Positions 54,362 to 63,213 of a stretch of 64,000 nucleotides of DNA are shown here, piece by piece. The translations under genes and the position numbers were made by a program. How positions within the stretch are numbered: position 1 is the stretch's first letter; each line of letters begins with the position of its first letter. The DNA is from Halorubrum sp. 2020YC2 (GTDB lineage: Archaea > Halobacteriota > Halobacteria > Halobacteriales > Haloferacaceae): assembly GCF_018623055.1 (NCBI RefSeq), contig NZ_CP076019.1, positions 2,976,001 to 3,040,000 on the forward strand, given 5' to 3'. The notes beneath the pieces were generated by a model. The model saw only the letters and a program-made list of their open reading frames with translations, did no database searches and was not told the DNA's origin.

Positions 54362-55422
54362 CGCTCGCCCTCCGCATCGGCTCTCTCGGCGCTCTCGGTC
54401 AGCGCTCCCCCGTCTCCCCGGCGCGCGTACTCCTCGCCGGTGAGCCGCAGGTACACGTCTTCCAGCGACGGCTCCGACCACGAGAGCGAGTCGAACGCGA
54501 CCCCGGCGCCGTCGAGCGCGTCGACCGCGGCGCCGATGGACTCGGGCCGCACGCCGCGCACCCGAAGCCCCTCCTCGGTCGCCTCGACGGTCGGATCGGT
54601 CCCGAGGCGGTCGCGGACGCCGGCCGCGACGGCCTCGACGACCCCGTCGGTCGCCGGCGCGGCGGTCGTGGCGTCGAGTCGCGGGTCGCCGCCGTGCTCC
54701 GCGACGAGCCGGTCCGGCGCCCCGCTCGCGATCACTCGGCCGTCGCGCAGCAGCGCGGCCCGGTCCGCGAGCCGCTCGACCTCGTCCATCGCGTGGCTCG
54801 TGAGGAAGACCGTCGTCCCCCCGGCCGCGAGCCGCTCGATCAGCCGGTGGATCGCCCGCCGGCCGGCGGGGTCGATCCCGGTCGTCGGCTCGTCGAGGAA
54901 CAGCAGGTCGGGGTCGTTGACGACGGCGGTCGCGACGCAGGTCCGGCGCTTCTGGCCGCCCGAGAGCGTCTCGTACCAGGCATCCGCGTCGTCGGCCATT
55001 CCCACGTCTTCGAGGACCGCCTCGGTGTCGCGGGCCGCGTCGTACAGCCCGCCGTAGTAGTCGACCAGTTCGCGGGCCGTGAGCCGCGCGGGCGGGTCGA
55101 ACGACTGCGGGAGCAGCCCGATCCGGGCGGGGTCGACGTCCCGCGGCCGCTCCCCGAAGACGCGCAGGTCGCCCTCGGCCTCGGTGGTCCCCGTCAGCGC
55201 GCGCACCAGCGTCGTCTTCCCGGCGCCGTTCGGGCCGATCAGCCCGAACACCTCGCCGGCCGCGACGTCGAGGTCGACCCCGTCGAGCGCGTCGACGTCG
55301 CCGTACGACTTCCGAACGCCCTCACCGCCGACAACGGGGTCGGCCGCGGGGCCGGCGGAGGGATCCGCCGCGGCGGCTCCCCCGGCCGCGTCGACCGCGG
55401 CGTCGGTCGCTGTCTCGTCCAT
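54358..55422 (-). CDS. ABC-2-type transporter ATPase
   Basis: 354 residues. Walker A GPNGAGKTTL, Q-loop LLPQSFDPP, signature LSGGQKRR, Walker B LLFLDEPTTGIDP and switch H (LTSHAMDE). The first 45 residues are low-complexity, Ala/Gly-rich and acidic. A C-terminal domain (about 250-330) of the NatA type follows. Couples ATP hydrolysis to export by the permease encoded next. It is transcribed away from the folate gene, with a structured repeat between. Confidence 0.9.
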   Translation of the reverse strand: MDETATDAAVDAAGGAAAADPSAGPAADPVVGGEGVRKSYGDVDALDGVDLDVAAGEVFGLIGPNGAGKTTLVRALTGTTEAEGDLRVFGERPRDVDPARIGLLPQSFDPPARLTARELVDYYGGLYDAARDTEAVLEDVGMADDADAWYETLSGGQKRRTCVATAVVNDPDLLFLDEPTTGIDPAGRRAIHRLIERLAAGGTTVFLTSHAMDEVERLADRAALLRDGRVIASGAPDRLVAEHGGDPRLDATTAAPATDGVVEAVAAGVRDRLGTDPTVEATEEGLRVRGVRPESIGAAVDALDGAGVAFDSLSWSEPSLEDVYLRLTGEEYARRGDGGALTESAERADAEGER

Positions 55423-55493
55423 GGCCCGACTGCGGCCGCGGTGCGCGTAAGGGTTGCTCTTCGGCGGCGACACGGCCCGATCAATCAACTTCG

Positions 55494-55763
55494 GCGCGTG
55501 CCGACGAGCGCCCGCAGGGCGCGAGTCGCACGCGCGAGGGACGCCGCGAGCGGAGCGAGCGGCGAGGCTGGGGAGGCGTGAGGTGCGGGGCGGTGCCGTG
55601 CGGGGTGGGACTCAAAGGGGCAGTCGCGAGGCGGGCGCAGGCGACACAAGCACCGCAACGAGTGAGCACAGCGAACGAGTGAGGAGCGCAGCGAGCGTGC
55701 GCCCGCCTCGCAGCTGGGGCTTTGGAGATGTTCGCCGCTGGTCCACAGTCAGCCGTTTTTAAG
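55494..55763 (-). repeat. Structured intergenic element, copy 3 (inverted)
   Basis: This lies in the 518-base space 55423-55940. Read on the minus strand: TATA-like CTTAAAA starts at 55763 and CCAAAG at 55725 (38 nt). The long stem is CAGCTGCGAGGCGGGCGCA (55716-55698) with 55639-55621, paired apart from one mismatch and one wobble. The terminal hairpin (55535-55494) has arms GCGCGTGC/GCACGCGC, GAC/GTC and GCGCCC/GGGCGC. No TTTATAA stands at the far end. The remaining 55764-55940 is the leader of the folate gene, with one 7-bp hairpin (55799-55820) and no clear TATA. Confidence 0.85.
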
Positions 55764-55940
55764 CGGGTGATTGGGACTTCGGCCGTCGTCGTGGTTCCGA
55801 GACCGACCTAGTCCGGTCTCGCGCTCAGAGCGCCGACGATTGCGCTCTCGACACCGACCGAGTCTCACCCGCTCTCCGCGCGATCGCCTCCCCCGTCCCG
55901 GTCCGTTACCCCTAAGCGACGCGCTCCCGATTCACGGCGT

Positions 55941-58538
55941 ATGTACTACCACGAGGCGGCGGCGTTCCTCTTCGACCTCCGCCGCTTCTCGGTCAAGCCC
56001 GGTACGGAGCGGGTGGAGGCGCTGTTAGCGCACCTCGGGGACCCCCAAGAAGACGTTCCGTTCGTCCAGATCGCCGGGTCGAACGGGAAGGGAAGCGCGG
56101 CGCGGATGACGGAGTCGGTCCTGCGGGAGGCGGGGCTGTCGGTGGGGCTGTACACCTCGCCGCACCTCTCCGCGCTCGCGGAGCGCGTCCGCGTCGACGG
56201 CCGGGAGATGACCGAGGCCGCGGTCGCGGCGTTCGTCGAGGAGGTGCGCCCGTGGCTGGTCGACCGGGCGGCCGCGGGCGAGCCGCTCACCTTCTTCGAG
56301 GTCGTGACGGCGATGGCGGTCCGAGAGTTCGCGCGCCGCGACGTCGACGTGGCGGTCTTGGAGGTCGGGCTCGGCGGCGAGTACGACGCGACGAGCGCGG
56401 TCGACCCCGTCGCGACCGCCGTGACGAACGTCTCCTTAGAACACACCGCGGTCCTCGGGGACACGATAGGCGAAATCGCCCGCACGAAGGCCCGGATCGC
56501 CCGCTCCGACGCGCCCTTCGTGACCGCCTGCGAGGGCGAGGCGCTAGACGTCGTCCGCGAGGTGGCGGGCGAGGCCGGCGCGCCGGTGACCCGCGTGACC
56601 GGCGAGGGGGACGCGGACGAGCGGAGCTCCGCCGACGCCGATGAGTCCGCCGACGCCGATCCCGCCGACCCGCCCGCCTTCGCGGCGACCTACGGGGGCC
56701 GCGTCAGCGCCACCGACGCCGAGGTCTCGCTCGCCGGCGAGCGCGAGGGGACCTACCGGATCCCCCTCGTCGGCCGCCACCAGGCGACGAACGCGGCGGT
56801 CGCCGTCGCGCTCGCGGACCGGACGGCGGCCGCGCTGGGGACCGACCTCCCCGACCGCGCCCTGCGCGACGGCCTCGCGCGGGCGACGTGGCCGGGGCGG
56901 TTCGAGGTGGTCGACACGGCGCCGCTGACCGTCCTCGACGGCGCGCACAACCCCGCGGCCGCCCGCACGCTCGCGGCGACGCTCGACGAGTACGACTACG
57001 GCGACCTCCACCTCGTCTACGCCGCGATGCACGACAAGGACCACGCGGAGACGGCGGCGGCGCTCCCCGACGCGGCGACGGCGATCACCTGCCGTCCCGC
57101 GATCGACCGTGCGGAGGACCCGCACGTGCTCGCGGCCGCGCTGCGCGCCGCGGGCGTCGACCGCGTGACGGCCGGCGACGACGTGTCGGACGCGCTCGCG
57201 ACCGCGGTCGAGGCCGCGGACGAGGACGACTGCGTGTTGCTCGTCGGCTCGCTGTTCGCGGTCGCGGAGGCGCGCGCGGCGCACACCCGAACGGTCCGCG
57301 AGCGGTCGGTCCGCGGCGCCGACGACGCGGCCCACGCGCTCGACACCGCCGGAGTCCCGCCGACGGGCGTCGCGGCCAACCGTGACGGCGTCGACCACCG
57401 CGTCCTCACGCTCCGGCTGCGCGGCGACCGCGCCGAGCGCGTCGCGAGCGAGGCCCGGGCGGTCGGCGGCGACGCGGCGCTCGGCGGGCTCGGCGCGGAC
57501 GAGGACCGCGGCGCCGGCGGCGAGCGGGTGCCCGTCACCGTCGCGGGGACGGTCGCGGAGCTCCGAGCGCTCGTCGACCGGCTCGACGCGGCCGATCGCG
57601 GCGGACTCGGCGGGGTGGCGAGCGACCTCGCCGGAGCAATCGGGATCGGCGGGGCGGGCGAGGGCGACGCGGGCGACGACCCCGACTTCCCGTGGACCGA
57701 CCGCACCGCCGTGATGGGCGTGCTCAACGTCACGCCGGACTCGTTCCACGACGGCGGGCGCCACGCGGCCCTCGACGACGCGGTCGCGGGCGTCGAGCGG
57801 ATGGTCGAGGCGGGGGTCGACATCGTCGACGTCGGCGGGGAGTCGACCCGCCCGGGCGCCGAGCCGGTTCCGGTCGACGAGGAGATAGACCGGGTCGTCC
57901 CCACTATCGAGGCGATCCAGTCGGTACCGGCGGTCGGCTCCGGCGACGTGCTGGTCTCGGTCGACACGCGGAAGCCGGCGGTCGCCGAGGCGGCGCTCGA
58001 CGCGGGCGCGGACATCATCAACGACGTGACGGGGCTGGAGGACCCCGAGATGCGGTCGGTCGTCGCGGACGCGGACTGTCCGGTGATCGTGATGCACAGC
58101 CTCGACGCGCCGGTCGACCCGGACGCCGACCCCGAGTACGACGACGTGGTGAGCGAGGTCGTCGACGCCTTACGCGAGCGACTCGCGCTGGCGGACACGG
58201 CCGACATCGACCGCGACCGCGTCATCGTCGACCCCGGGATCGGGTTCGGCAAGTCGCCGGCGGAGGACTTCGAACTGCTCGCGCGCTGCGGGGAGTTCGC
58301 GGCGCTCGGCTGCCCGGTCCTCGTCGGCCACTCGCACAAGTCGCTGTACGGCGCCGTCGGGCGCGACGCGGACGACCGCGAGCACGCGACGGTCGCGGGC
58401 ACCGCGCTCGCCGCCGACCGCGGCGCCGACATCGTCCGGGTCCACGACGTCGCGGAGAACCGCGCGGCGGTCGACGTCGCCGCCGCGGCGAACGGGTCGC
58501 TCCGCGAGGCGGACGACGTCGCGGAGAGGTCGGAGTGA
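55941..58538 (+). CDS. folCP: Fused folylpolyglutamate/dihydrofolate synthase and dihydropteroate synthase
   Basis: 865 residues. The FolC half (about 1-430) has the P-loop-like GSNGKGSAARM, SPHLSALAERVRVDG, VGLGGEYDATSAVDP and the C-terminal VLDGAHNPAAART. A middle segment (about 440-585) contains VDHRVLTLRLRGDRAERV and an Ala/Gly linker. The FolP half (about 590-850) has VMGVLNVTPDSFHDGG, DVGGESTRPGAEPV, VSVDTRKPAVAEAAL and VGHSHKSLYGA. It catalyses successive steps of folate synthesis. Such fusions are known in haloarchaea. Starts at an ATG 40 nt before the SNGKG-type core. Confidence 0.94.
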   Translation: MYYHEAAAFLFDLRRFSVKPGTERVEALLAHLGDPQEDVPFVQIAGSNGKGSAARMTESVLREAGLSVGLYTSPHLSALAERVRVDGREMTEAAVAAFVEEVRPWLVDRAAAGEPLTFFEVVTAMAVREFARRDVDVAVLEVGLGGEYDATSAVDPVATAVTNVSLEHTAVLGDTIGEIARTKARIARSDAPFVTACEGEALDVVREVAGEAGAPVTRVTGEGDADERSSADADESADADPADPPAFAATYGGRVSATDAEVSLAGEREGTYRIPLVGRHQATNAAVAVALADRTAAALGTDLPDRALRDGLARATWPGRFEVVDTAPLTVLDGAHNPAAARTLAATLDEYDYGDLHLVYAAMHDKDHAETAAALPDAATAITCRPAIDRAEDPHVLAAALRAAGVDRVTAGDDVSDALATAVEAADEDDCVLLVGSLFAVAEARAAHTRTVRERSVRGADDAAHALDTAGVPPTGVAANRDGVDHRVLTLRLRGDRAERVASEARAVGGDAALGGLGADEDRGAGGERVPVTVAGTVAELRALVDRLDAADRGGLGGVASDLAGAIGIGGAGEGDAGDDPDFPWTDRTAVMGVLNVTPDSFHDGGRHAALDDAVAGVERMVEAGVDIVDVGGESTRPGAEPVPVDEEIDRVVPTIEAIQSVPAVGSGDVLVSVDTRKPAVAEAALDAGADIINDVTGLEDPEMRSVVADADCPVIVMHSLDAPVDPDADPEYDDVVSEVVDALRERLALADTADIDRDRVIVDPGIGFGKSPAEDFELLARCGEFAALGCPVLVGHSHKSLYGAVGRDADDREHATVAGTALAADRGADIVRVHDVAENRAAVDVAAAANGSLREADDVAERSE

Positions 58539-58611
58539 CGCGGTCGGAATCCGCCCGTCGAGTCGAGGGCGCCGACGGCAGCGTTTTGCCTCGCGACCCC
58601 GTCGCGTGCGT

Positions 58612-60156
58612 ATGACCCGGCGCCTGCTGCTCGGCTGTAGCGCGGTCGGGAACGCCCTCGCCGAGCGCACCCGCGAGGAGCGCGGCGACCTGGTGGCGAT
58701 CACCGACGACACGGGCTGGGCGTCGACGCTGCGCGACCGCAACGTCGCCACCGTCGAGTCCGACCCGACCGACGCCGAGGCGTATCCCGACTCGGCGGCG
58801 ATCGTGTTGGTCGCGAGCGACGACGCCGCCCGTAACGTCGCCGCCGCGCACGCGGCCCGGACCCGTTACCCGGAGGCGATGATCGTCGCGTACCTCGGGA
58901 CGGCGCCGACCGACGAGCAACGGACGGCGATCGCGGCGGTCGCTGACCGCGTGGTCGACCCCGTCGAGGCCGTCACCGACCGCGTCTGCGAGGCGATCGG
59001 TCTCGACGGCGACGCGGCTGACGGCGCTGGTGCGGTCGACGCGGGCGGCGCGGGCGGCGCCGACGAGCCGAGCGGCGCCGCCCCGAATCCCGCTGGCGAC
59101 CGCTCGCAGACCCCGGACGACGAGCGGCCGGCCCGGCTGCTCGCGACGCTCCGGGCGCTCTCGGGACCGCTGCTGGTCGTCGCGCACGACAACCCCGACC
59201 CGGACGCCATCGCGAGCGCGCTCGGGCTGGCGCGGATCGCGGACTCGATCGGCGTCGACGCCGACGCCTGTTACGGCGGGGAGATCGCCCATCAGGAGAA
59301 CCGGGCGATGGTGAACCTCCTCGACATCGGCCTCCGGTCGTTCGACGAGATCGACCTCGACGAGTACGGCGGCGTCGCCTTGGTCGACCACTCCCGCGCG
59401 GGGATCAACGACAGCCTCCCCGAGGGCCACCCGGTCGACGTCGTGATCGACCACCACCCGCCACGGGGACCGGTCGCGGGGTCGTTCGTCGACATCCGCC
59501 CCGCGATCGGCGCGACGAGCACGCTCATCGCGGAGTACCTCTCGCGGTTCGGGATCGTGCCGGACCGGGACCTCGCCACGGCGCTTCTGTACGGGATCCG
59601 GATCGACACGAAGGACTTCACGCGGGCGACCGCGACCGACGACTTCGAGGCGGCCGCCGCGCTGCTCGCGCACGCCGACGAGTCGACGCTCGAACGCGTC
59701 GAGAGCCCGAGCGTGAGTTCCGAGACGCTGCGGGTCCTCGCGGCCGCCATCGAGAACCGCGACGTCCGCGGGTCGGTGGCGGCCTCCTGCGTCGGGGAGA
59801 TATCCGACCGCGACGCGCTCGCGCAGGCGGCCGACCGGCTCCTCGATCTGGACGGCGTGACGGTGACGTTCGTCTACGGCTACATGGAGGGGGTGATCTA
59901 CGGCTCCGCCCGCGCCCGCGGCGCCGACCTCGACGCCGGCGAACTGCTCCGCGACGCGCTCGACCCGGTGGGGTCGGCCGGCGGCCACGCGTCGATGGCC
60001 GGCGCGCAGGTCCCGCTCGGCATCCTGAGCGAGGTCTCCGAGGCGGAGTCGCTCCCGGACGTCGTCGAGGCGTTCGTCGCCGGGCGGTTCTTCGAGGCGC
60101 TCGACGACGCGCCCGCCCAGCCCGTCGGGCTTCCCCCGGAGTTCCCGACGGACTGA
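58612..60156 (+). CDS. DHH-family phosphoesterase with a TrkA-N-like N-terminus
   Basis: 514 residues. The N-terminal part (1-130; TRRLLLGCSAVGNALAERTR, ITDDTGWASTLRDRNVATVE) looks like a Rossmann/TrkA-N domain. After an Ala/Gly linker comes the DHH domain: LLVVAHDNPDPDAIASALGL, VALVDHSRAG and VVIDHHPPRG. A DHHA1 domain follows with VTFVYGYMEGVIYGSARARG and GGHASMAGAQVPLG. DHH enzymes cleave cyclic dinucleotides, nanoRNA or PAP-like substrates. The RCK-like head suggests ligand control, perhaps by nucleotide. The ATG at 58612 is preferred over a GTG two codons earlier. Confidence 0.85.
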   Translation: MTRRLLLGCSAVGNALAERTREERGDLVAITDDTGWASTLRDRNVATVESDPTDAEAYPDSAAIVLVASDDAARNVAAAHAARTRYPEAMIVAYLGTAPTDEQRTAIAAVADRVVDPVEAVTDRVCEAIGLDGDAADGAGAVDAGGAGGADEPSGAAPNPAGDRSQTPDDERPARLLATLRALSGPLLVVAHDNPDPDAIASALGLARIADSIGVDADACYGGEIAHQENRAMVNLLDIGLRSFDEIDLDEYGGVALVDHSRAGINDSLPEGHPVDVVIDHHPPRGPVAGSFVDIRPAIGATSTLIAEYLSRFGIVPDRDLATALLYGIRIDTKDFTRATATDDFEAAAALLAHADESTLERVESPSVSSETLRVLAAAIENRDVRGSVAASCVGEISDRDALAQAADRLLDLDGVTVTFVYGYMEGVIYGSARARGADLDAGELLRDALDPVGSAGGHASMAGAQVPLGILSEVSEAESLPDVVEAFVAGRFFEALDDAPAQPVGLPPEFPTD

Positions 60157-60293
60157 GCGGGTTCGAGCCGACCGGGACGAGGCCGGGTCGCGGCCGCGAG
60201 CGCGTCGGGCGCGGGGCGGTGAACGAGGCCGGTCGTGCGGCCGCCGCGCCAACGGTCGCAACGTACATACGGCGCGCCGGCGAACGCTTTCAC

Positions 60294-61364
60294 ATGACCG
60301 ACGACGTCGTCGACCACCGTCGACTGATCATCGCCGGCACCGGCATCTCGGGCCTCTCCGCGGCCATCTACGCCGCGCGCTCGAACAACGACCCCCTCCT
60401 CGTCGAGGGCGACGAGCCGGGCGGCCAGCTCACGCTGACGAGCGAGGTGGAGAACTACCCCGGCTTCCCCGAGGGGATCTCCGGCCCGAGCCTGATCAAC
60501 GACATGAAAGAGCAGGCGACGAAGTTCGGCGCCGAGACCCGCAACGGCGTCATCGAGGGCGTCTCGAAGGAGCCGGCGGGCCACTTCCGCGTCGAGCTCT
60601 CCGACGGCGACGCCTACACCGCCGACGCCGTCATCGCCGCGTCGGGCGCGAGCGCCCGCACCCTCGGCGTCCCCGGCGAGGACGACCTGATGGGGTACGG
60701 GCTCTCGACGTGTGCGACCTGCGACGGGGCGTTCTTCCGCGACGAGGACATGCTCGTCGTCGGCGGCGGCGACGCCGCGATGGAGGAGGCGAACTTCCTG
60801 ACGAAGTTCGCGGACACCGTCTACGTCGCCCACCGCCGCGAGGAGTTCCGCGCCGAGGACGTGTGGATCGAGCGCACGATGGACGCCGTCGAGGAGGGCG
60901 ACATCGAACTCCTCCTCAACACCGAGCTCACCGAGATCCACGGCTCCCGCGACGACGGCATCGACCGCGTGACGCTCGTCGAACACCCGGACGGCCACCC
61001 GAAGGAGAAGCTGGACGACCCGGCGACCGCGGACGAGGTCGACGAGTACGAGTTCGACGTGGGCGCCGTCTTCTACGCCATCGGCCACACGCCGAACACC
61101 GACTTCTTAGAGGGAACGGGGATCGAGACCGACGAGGACGGCTATCTGATCTGCGAGGGCGGCCGCGGCGCGAACCAGACCGCCACCGGCGTCGAGGGCC
61201 TCTTCGGCGCGGGCGACGTGGTCGACTTCCACTACCAGCAGGCCGCCACCGCGAGCGGCATGGGCGTGAAGGCCGCGCTCGACGCCGACGAGTACCTCTC
61301 CGAGCGCGAGCGCGCCGGCGAGCTTTATCAAGGCGAGGTCGACGCCGCGGCCGCGGACGACTAA
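60294..61364 (+). CDS. trxB: Thioredoxin-disulphide reductase (TrxB-type) flavoprotein
   Basis: 356 residues. FAD motif GTGISGLSAAI (15-25), redox-active C140/C143 in STCATCDGAFF, second nucleotide motif VGGGDAAMEEANFL, and VEGLFGAGDVVD for FAD binding. About 30-40 residues longer than bacterial TrxB through acidic insertions (DDPATADEVDEYEFD). It reduces thioredoxin using NADPH or another donor; a thioredoxin gene lies 15 kb upstream. An ACGTACATAC about 28 nt before the ATG may be its promoter. Confidence 0.93.
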   Translation: MTDDVVDHRRLIIAGTGISGLSAAIYAARSNNDPLLVEGDEPGGQLTLTSEVENYPGFPEGISGPSLINDMKEQATKFGAETRNGVIEGVSKEPAGHFRVELSDGDAYTADAVIAASGASARTLGVPGEDDLMGYGLSTCATCDGAFFRDEDMLVVGGGDAAMEEANFLTKFADTVYVAHRREEFRAEDVWIERTMDAVEEGDIELLLNTELTEIHGSRDDGIDRVTLVEHPDGHPKEKLDDPATADEVDEYEFDVGAVFYAIGHTPNTDFLEGTGIETDEDGYLICEGGRGANQTATGVEGLFGAGDVVDFHYQQAATASGMGVKAALDADEYLSERERAGELYQGEVDAAAADD

Positions 61365-61453
61365 CAATCGCGGAGTCCTGCGGTTTCTTCTAACGTAGCG
61401 TTCGGTCCAGCTCTCGGAGCGTGAGGACTGATTGACCGCGGGCCGAGCGTTTA

Positions 61454-61732
61454 CTTATAATTACTCGGGTGTGAATCGCGGGAAAACGCTTCCAAAGCCC
61501 CAGCCACTCGCTTATAAACAGCTGATGGCGGTTCGACGGTGTACACCTCTAAAGCCCCCGCCTCGCGACTGCCCCTTTGAGTCCCGCCCCGCACGGCGAC
61601 CGCACCTCACGCCTCCCAGCCTCGTCGGCCTCCCTCCGCTTCGCTCCGGTCGGCCGACCCCAGCGAGAATCGAAGATTCTCTGGCAGCCGGCGGCAGAGC
61701 CGCCGGCGACGCCACCGCAGTTTTATTTATAA
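61454..61732 (+). repeat. Structured intergenic element, copy 4 (composite, truncated)
   Basis: This fills most of the 383-base space 61365-61747 between convergent genes. It has two left ends: CTTATAA at 61454 with CCAAAGCCCCAGCC at 61492, and CTTATAA at 61511 with CTAAAG at 61549, each spaced 38 nt. The second joins directly to the right half (CGCCTCGCGACTGCCCCTTTG), so the left stem arm and loop are deleted. CCTCACGCCTCCC-AGCCTCG and a GTCGGCC/GGCCGAC stem follow. The usual terminal hairpin is replaced by two others: 61665-61681 (7-bp stem) and 61687-61707 (9-bp stem, arms GCCGGCGGC/GCCGCCGGC). TTTATAA stands at 61726. No gene here. Confidence 0.8.
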
Positions 61733-61747
61733 ATGGTCGCTGCTCGA

Positions 61748-62959
61748 CTACGACAGAATCTCGACCTCGTACCCCTCGGCTTCGAGCGCGTCGACGATGT
61801 CGGCGGCGTGTTCGGCGTCGTCGGTCTCCAGTTCTAATTCGAGTTCGGCGGCGTTGACAGCCACGTCCCGCGAGGTGCGGTCGTGGTGGACCGCGTACAC
61901 GTTCGCGCCGGTGCGCGCGACGATGCTGGAGACGCGCTCCAGTTCGCCGGGACGGTCCTTCAGGTCGATCGTGATCTTGAGGTACCGGCCCATCTGGACC
62001 AGCCCGCGCCGGACCACGGTGCCGAGGCGGTTGAGGTCGATGTTACCGCCACAGAGTGCGGCGACTATCGTCTCCCCGTCGTCGTACTCGAACGCCTCCG
62101 AGAGGACGGCCGCGAGCGCGACCGCCCCGGCGCCCTCGACGAGCGTCTTCGCGCGCTCCAAGAGCAGCGTGAGGGCGAGGGCGATCTCGCGGTCGTCGAC
62201 GGTGACGACCTCGTCGACGTACTCTGCCATGACCGCGAGCGTCCGTTCGCCCACCGACCGCGTCGCGATCCCGTCGGCGATCGTGTCGACGCCGTCGATC
62301 TCCGTGACCTCGCCGGCTTCGAGCGACCTCGCGGCCGAGGCGGCCCCCTCCGCCTGAACGCCGACGACGCGGGCGTCCGGGAGCTGCTCTTTGACCGCGA
62401 CCGCGACGCCCGAGATCAGCCCGCCGCCACCGATCGGGACGACCACCGTGTCGAGTTCGGGACAGTCGTCGACGATTTCGAGGCCGAGCGTCCCCTGCCC
62501 GGCCATCACGACCGGGTCGTCGAACGCGTGGACGTAGGTCCGGTCCTCCTCGCGCTCCAGCCGGTGCGCGTACGCCTGCGACTCGTCGTAGTCGACGCCC
62601 TCCAGCCGGACGCTCGCGCCGTACCCGCGGGTGGCCTTCACCTTCGAGACGGGCGCGAACTTCGGCATCACGACGGTGGCGTCGACGCCCGCGCGGCTGG
62701 CCGCAAGCGCCACGCCCTGCGCGTGGTTGCCCGCGCTCGCGGTGACGACGCCCGCCTCTCGCTCCGCGTCCGAGAGCGTCTGGATCCGGTTCATCGCGCC
62801 GCGGATCTTGAACGCGCCGGTCCGTTGGAAGTTCTCTAACTTGAGGTGGAGGTCGGCGCCGCTCATCTCCGAGAAGGAGCGCGACCGCTCCAGCGGCGTG
62901 TGTCGGGCGACGCCCGAGACCCGCTCGCGCGCCTCGCGGATGTCGGCAAGACTGAGCAT
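61748..62959 (-). CDS. ilvA: Threonine ammonia-lyase with ACT domain
   Basis: 403 residues. PLP lysine K51 in RTGAFKIRGAMN, substrate loop SAGNHAQG, phosphate-binding GGGGLISG. A C-terminal ACT domain (about 325-403; DRPGELERVSSIVARTGANV) is the usual site of feedback control by isoleucine or valine. It deaminates threonine to 2-oxobutanoate, the first step to isoleucine. It could also be a catabolic form; the single ACT domain does not decide. The adjacent 62960-63213 space holds no clear gene. Confidence 0.92.
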   Translation of the reverse strand: MLSLADIREARERVSGVARHTPLERSRSFSEMSGADLHLKLENFQRTGAFKIRGAMNRIQTLSDAEREAGVVTASAGNHAQGVALAASRAGVDATVVMPKFAPVSKVKATRGYGASVRLEGVDYDESQAYAHRLEREEDRTYVHAFDDPVVMAGQGTLGLEIVDDCPELDTVVVPIGGGGLISGVAVAVKEQLPDARVVGVQAEGAASAARSLEAGEVTEIDGVDTIADGIATRSVGERTLAVMAEYVDEVVTVDDREIALALTLLLERAKTLVEGAGAVALAAVLSEAFEYDDGETIVAALCGGNIDLNRLGTVVRRGLVQMGRYLKITIDLKDRPGELERVSSIVARTGANVYAVHHDRTSRDVAVNAAELELELETDDAEHAADIVDALEAEGYEVEILS

Positions 62960-63213
62960 GCCACCCCGTCGACTCGCCGCCCGCTAATCGGTTCCGGTCA
63001 GTGCCGGCCGCCCGACGCGGCCGAGCGGGCGCCGGGGCGGGGGTCGACCGCGCCGCTGCGCTCGCTCGGATCGACGTGCGGGCGGCTCGCGGTTCGTGAA
63101 AGGGGGAATGCACGCGTGTGACGTGCGAGTAAAGTGAGGCGGCGGGAATACAAAAAGGTGGGGCTACCAGAGTGAAAGTGTAACCGCACGACTGCGGCGC
63201 CGTCATCCGCCCG

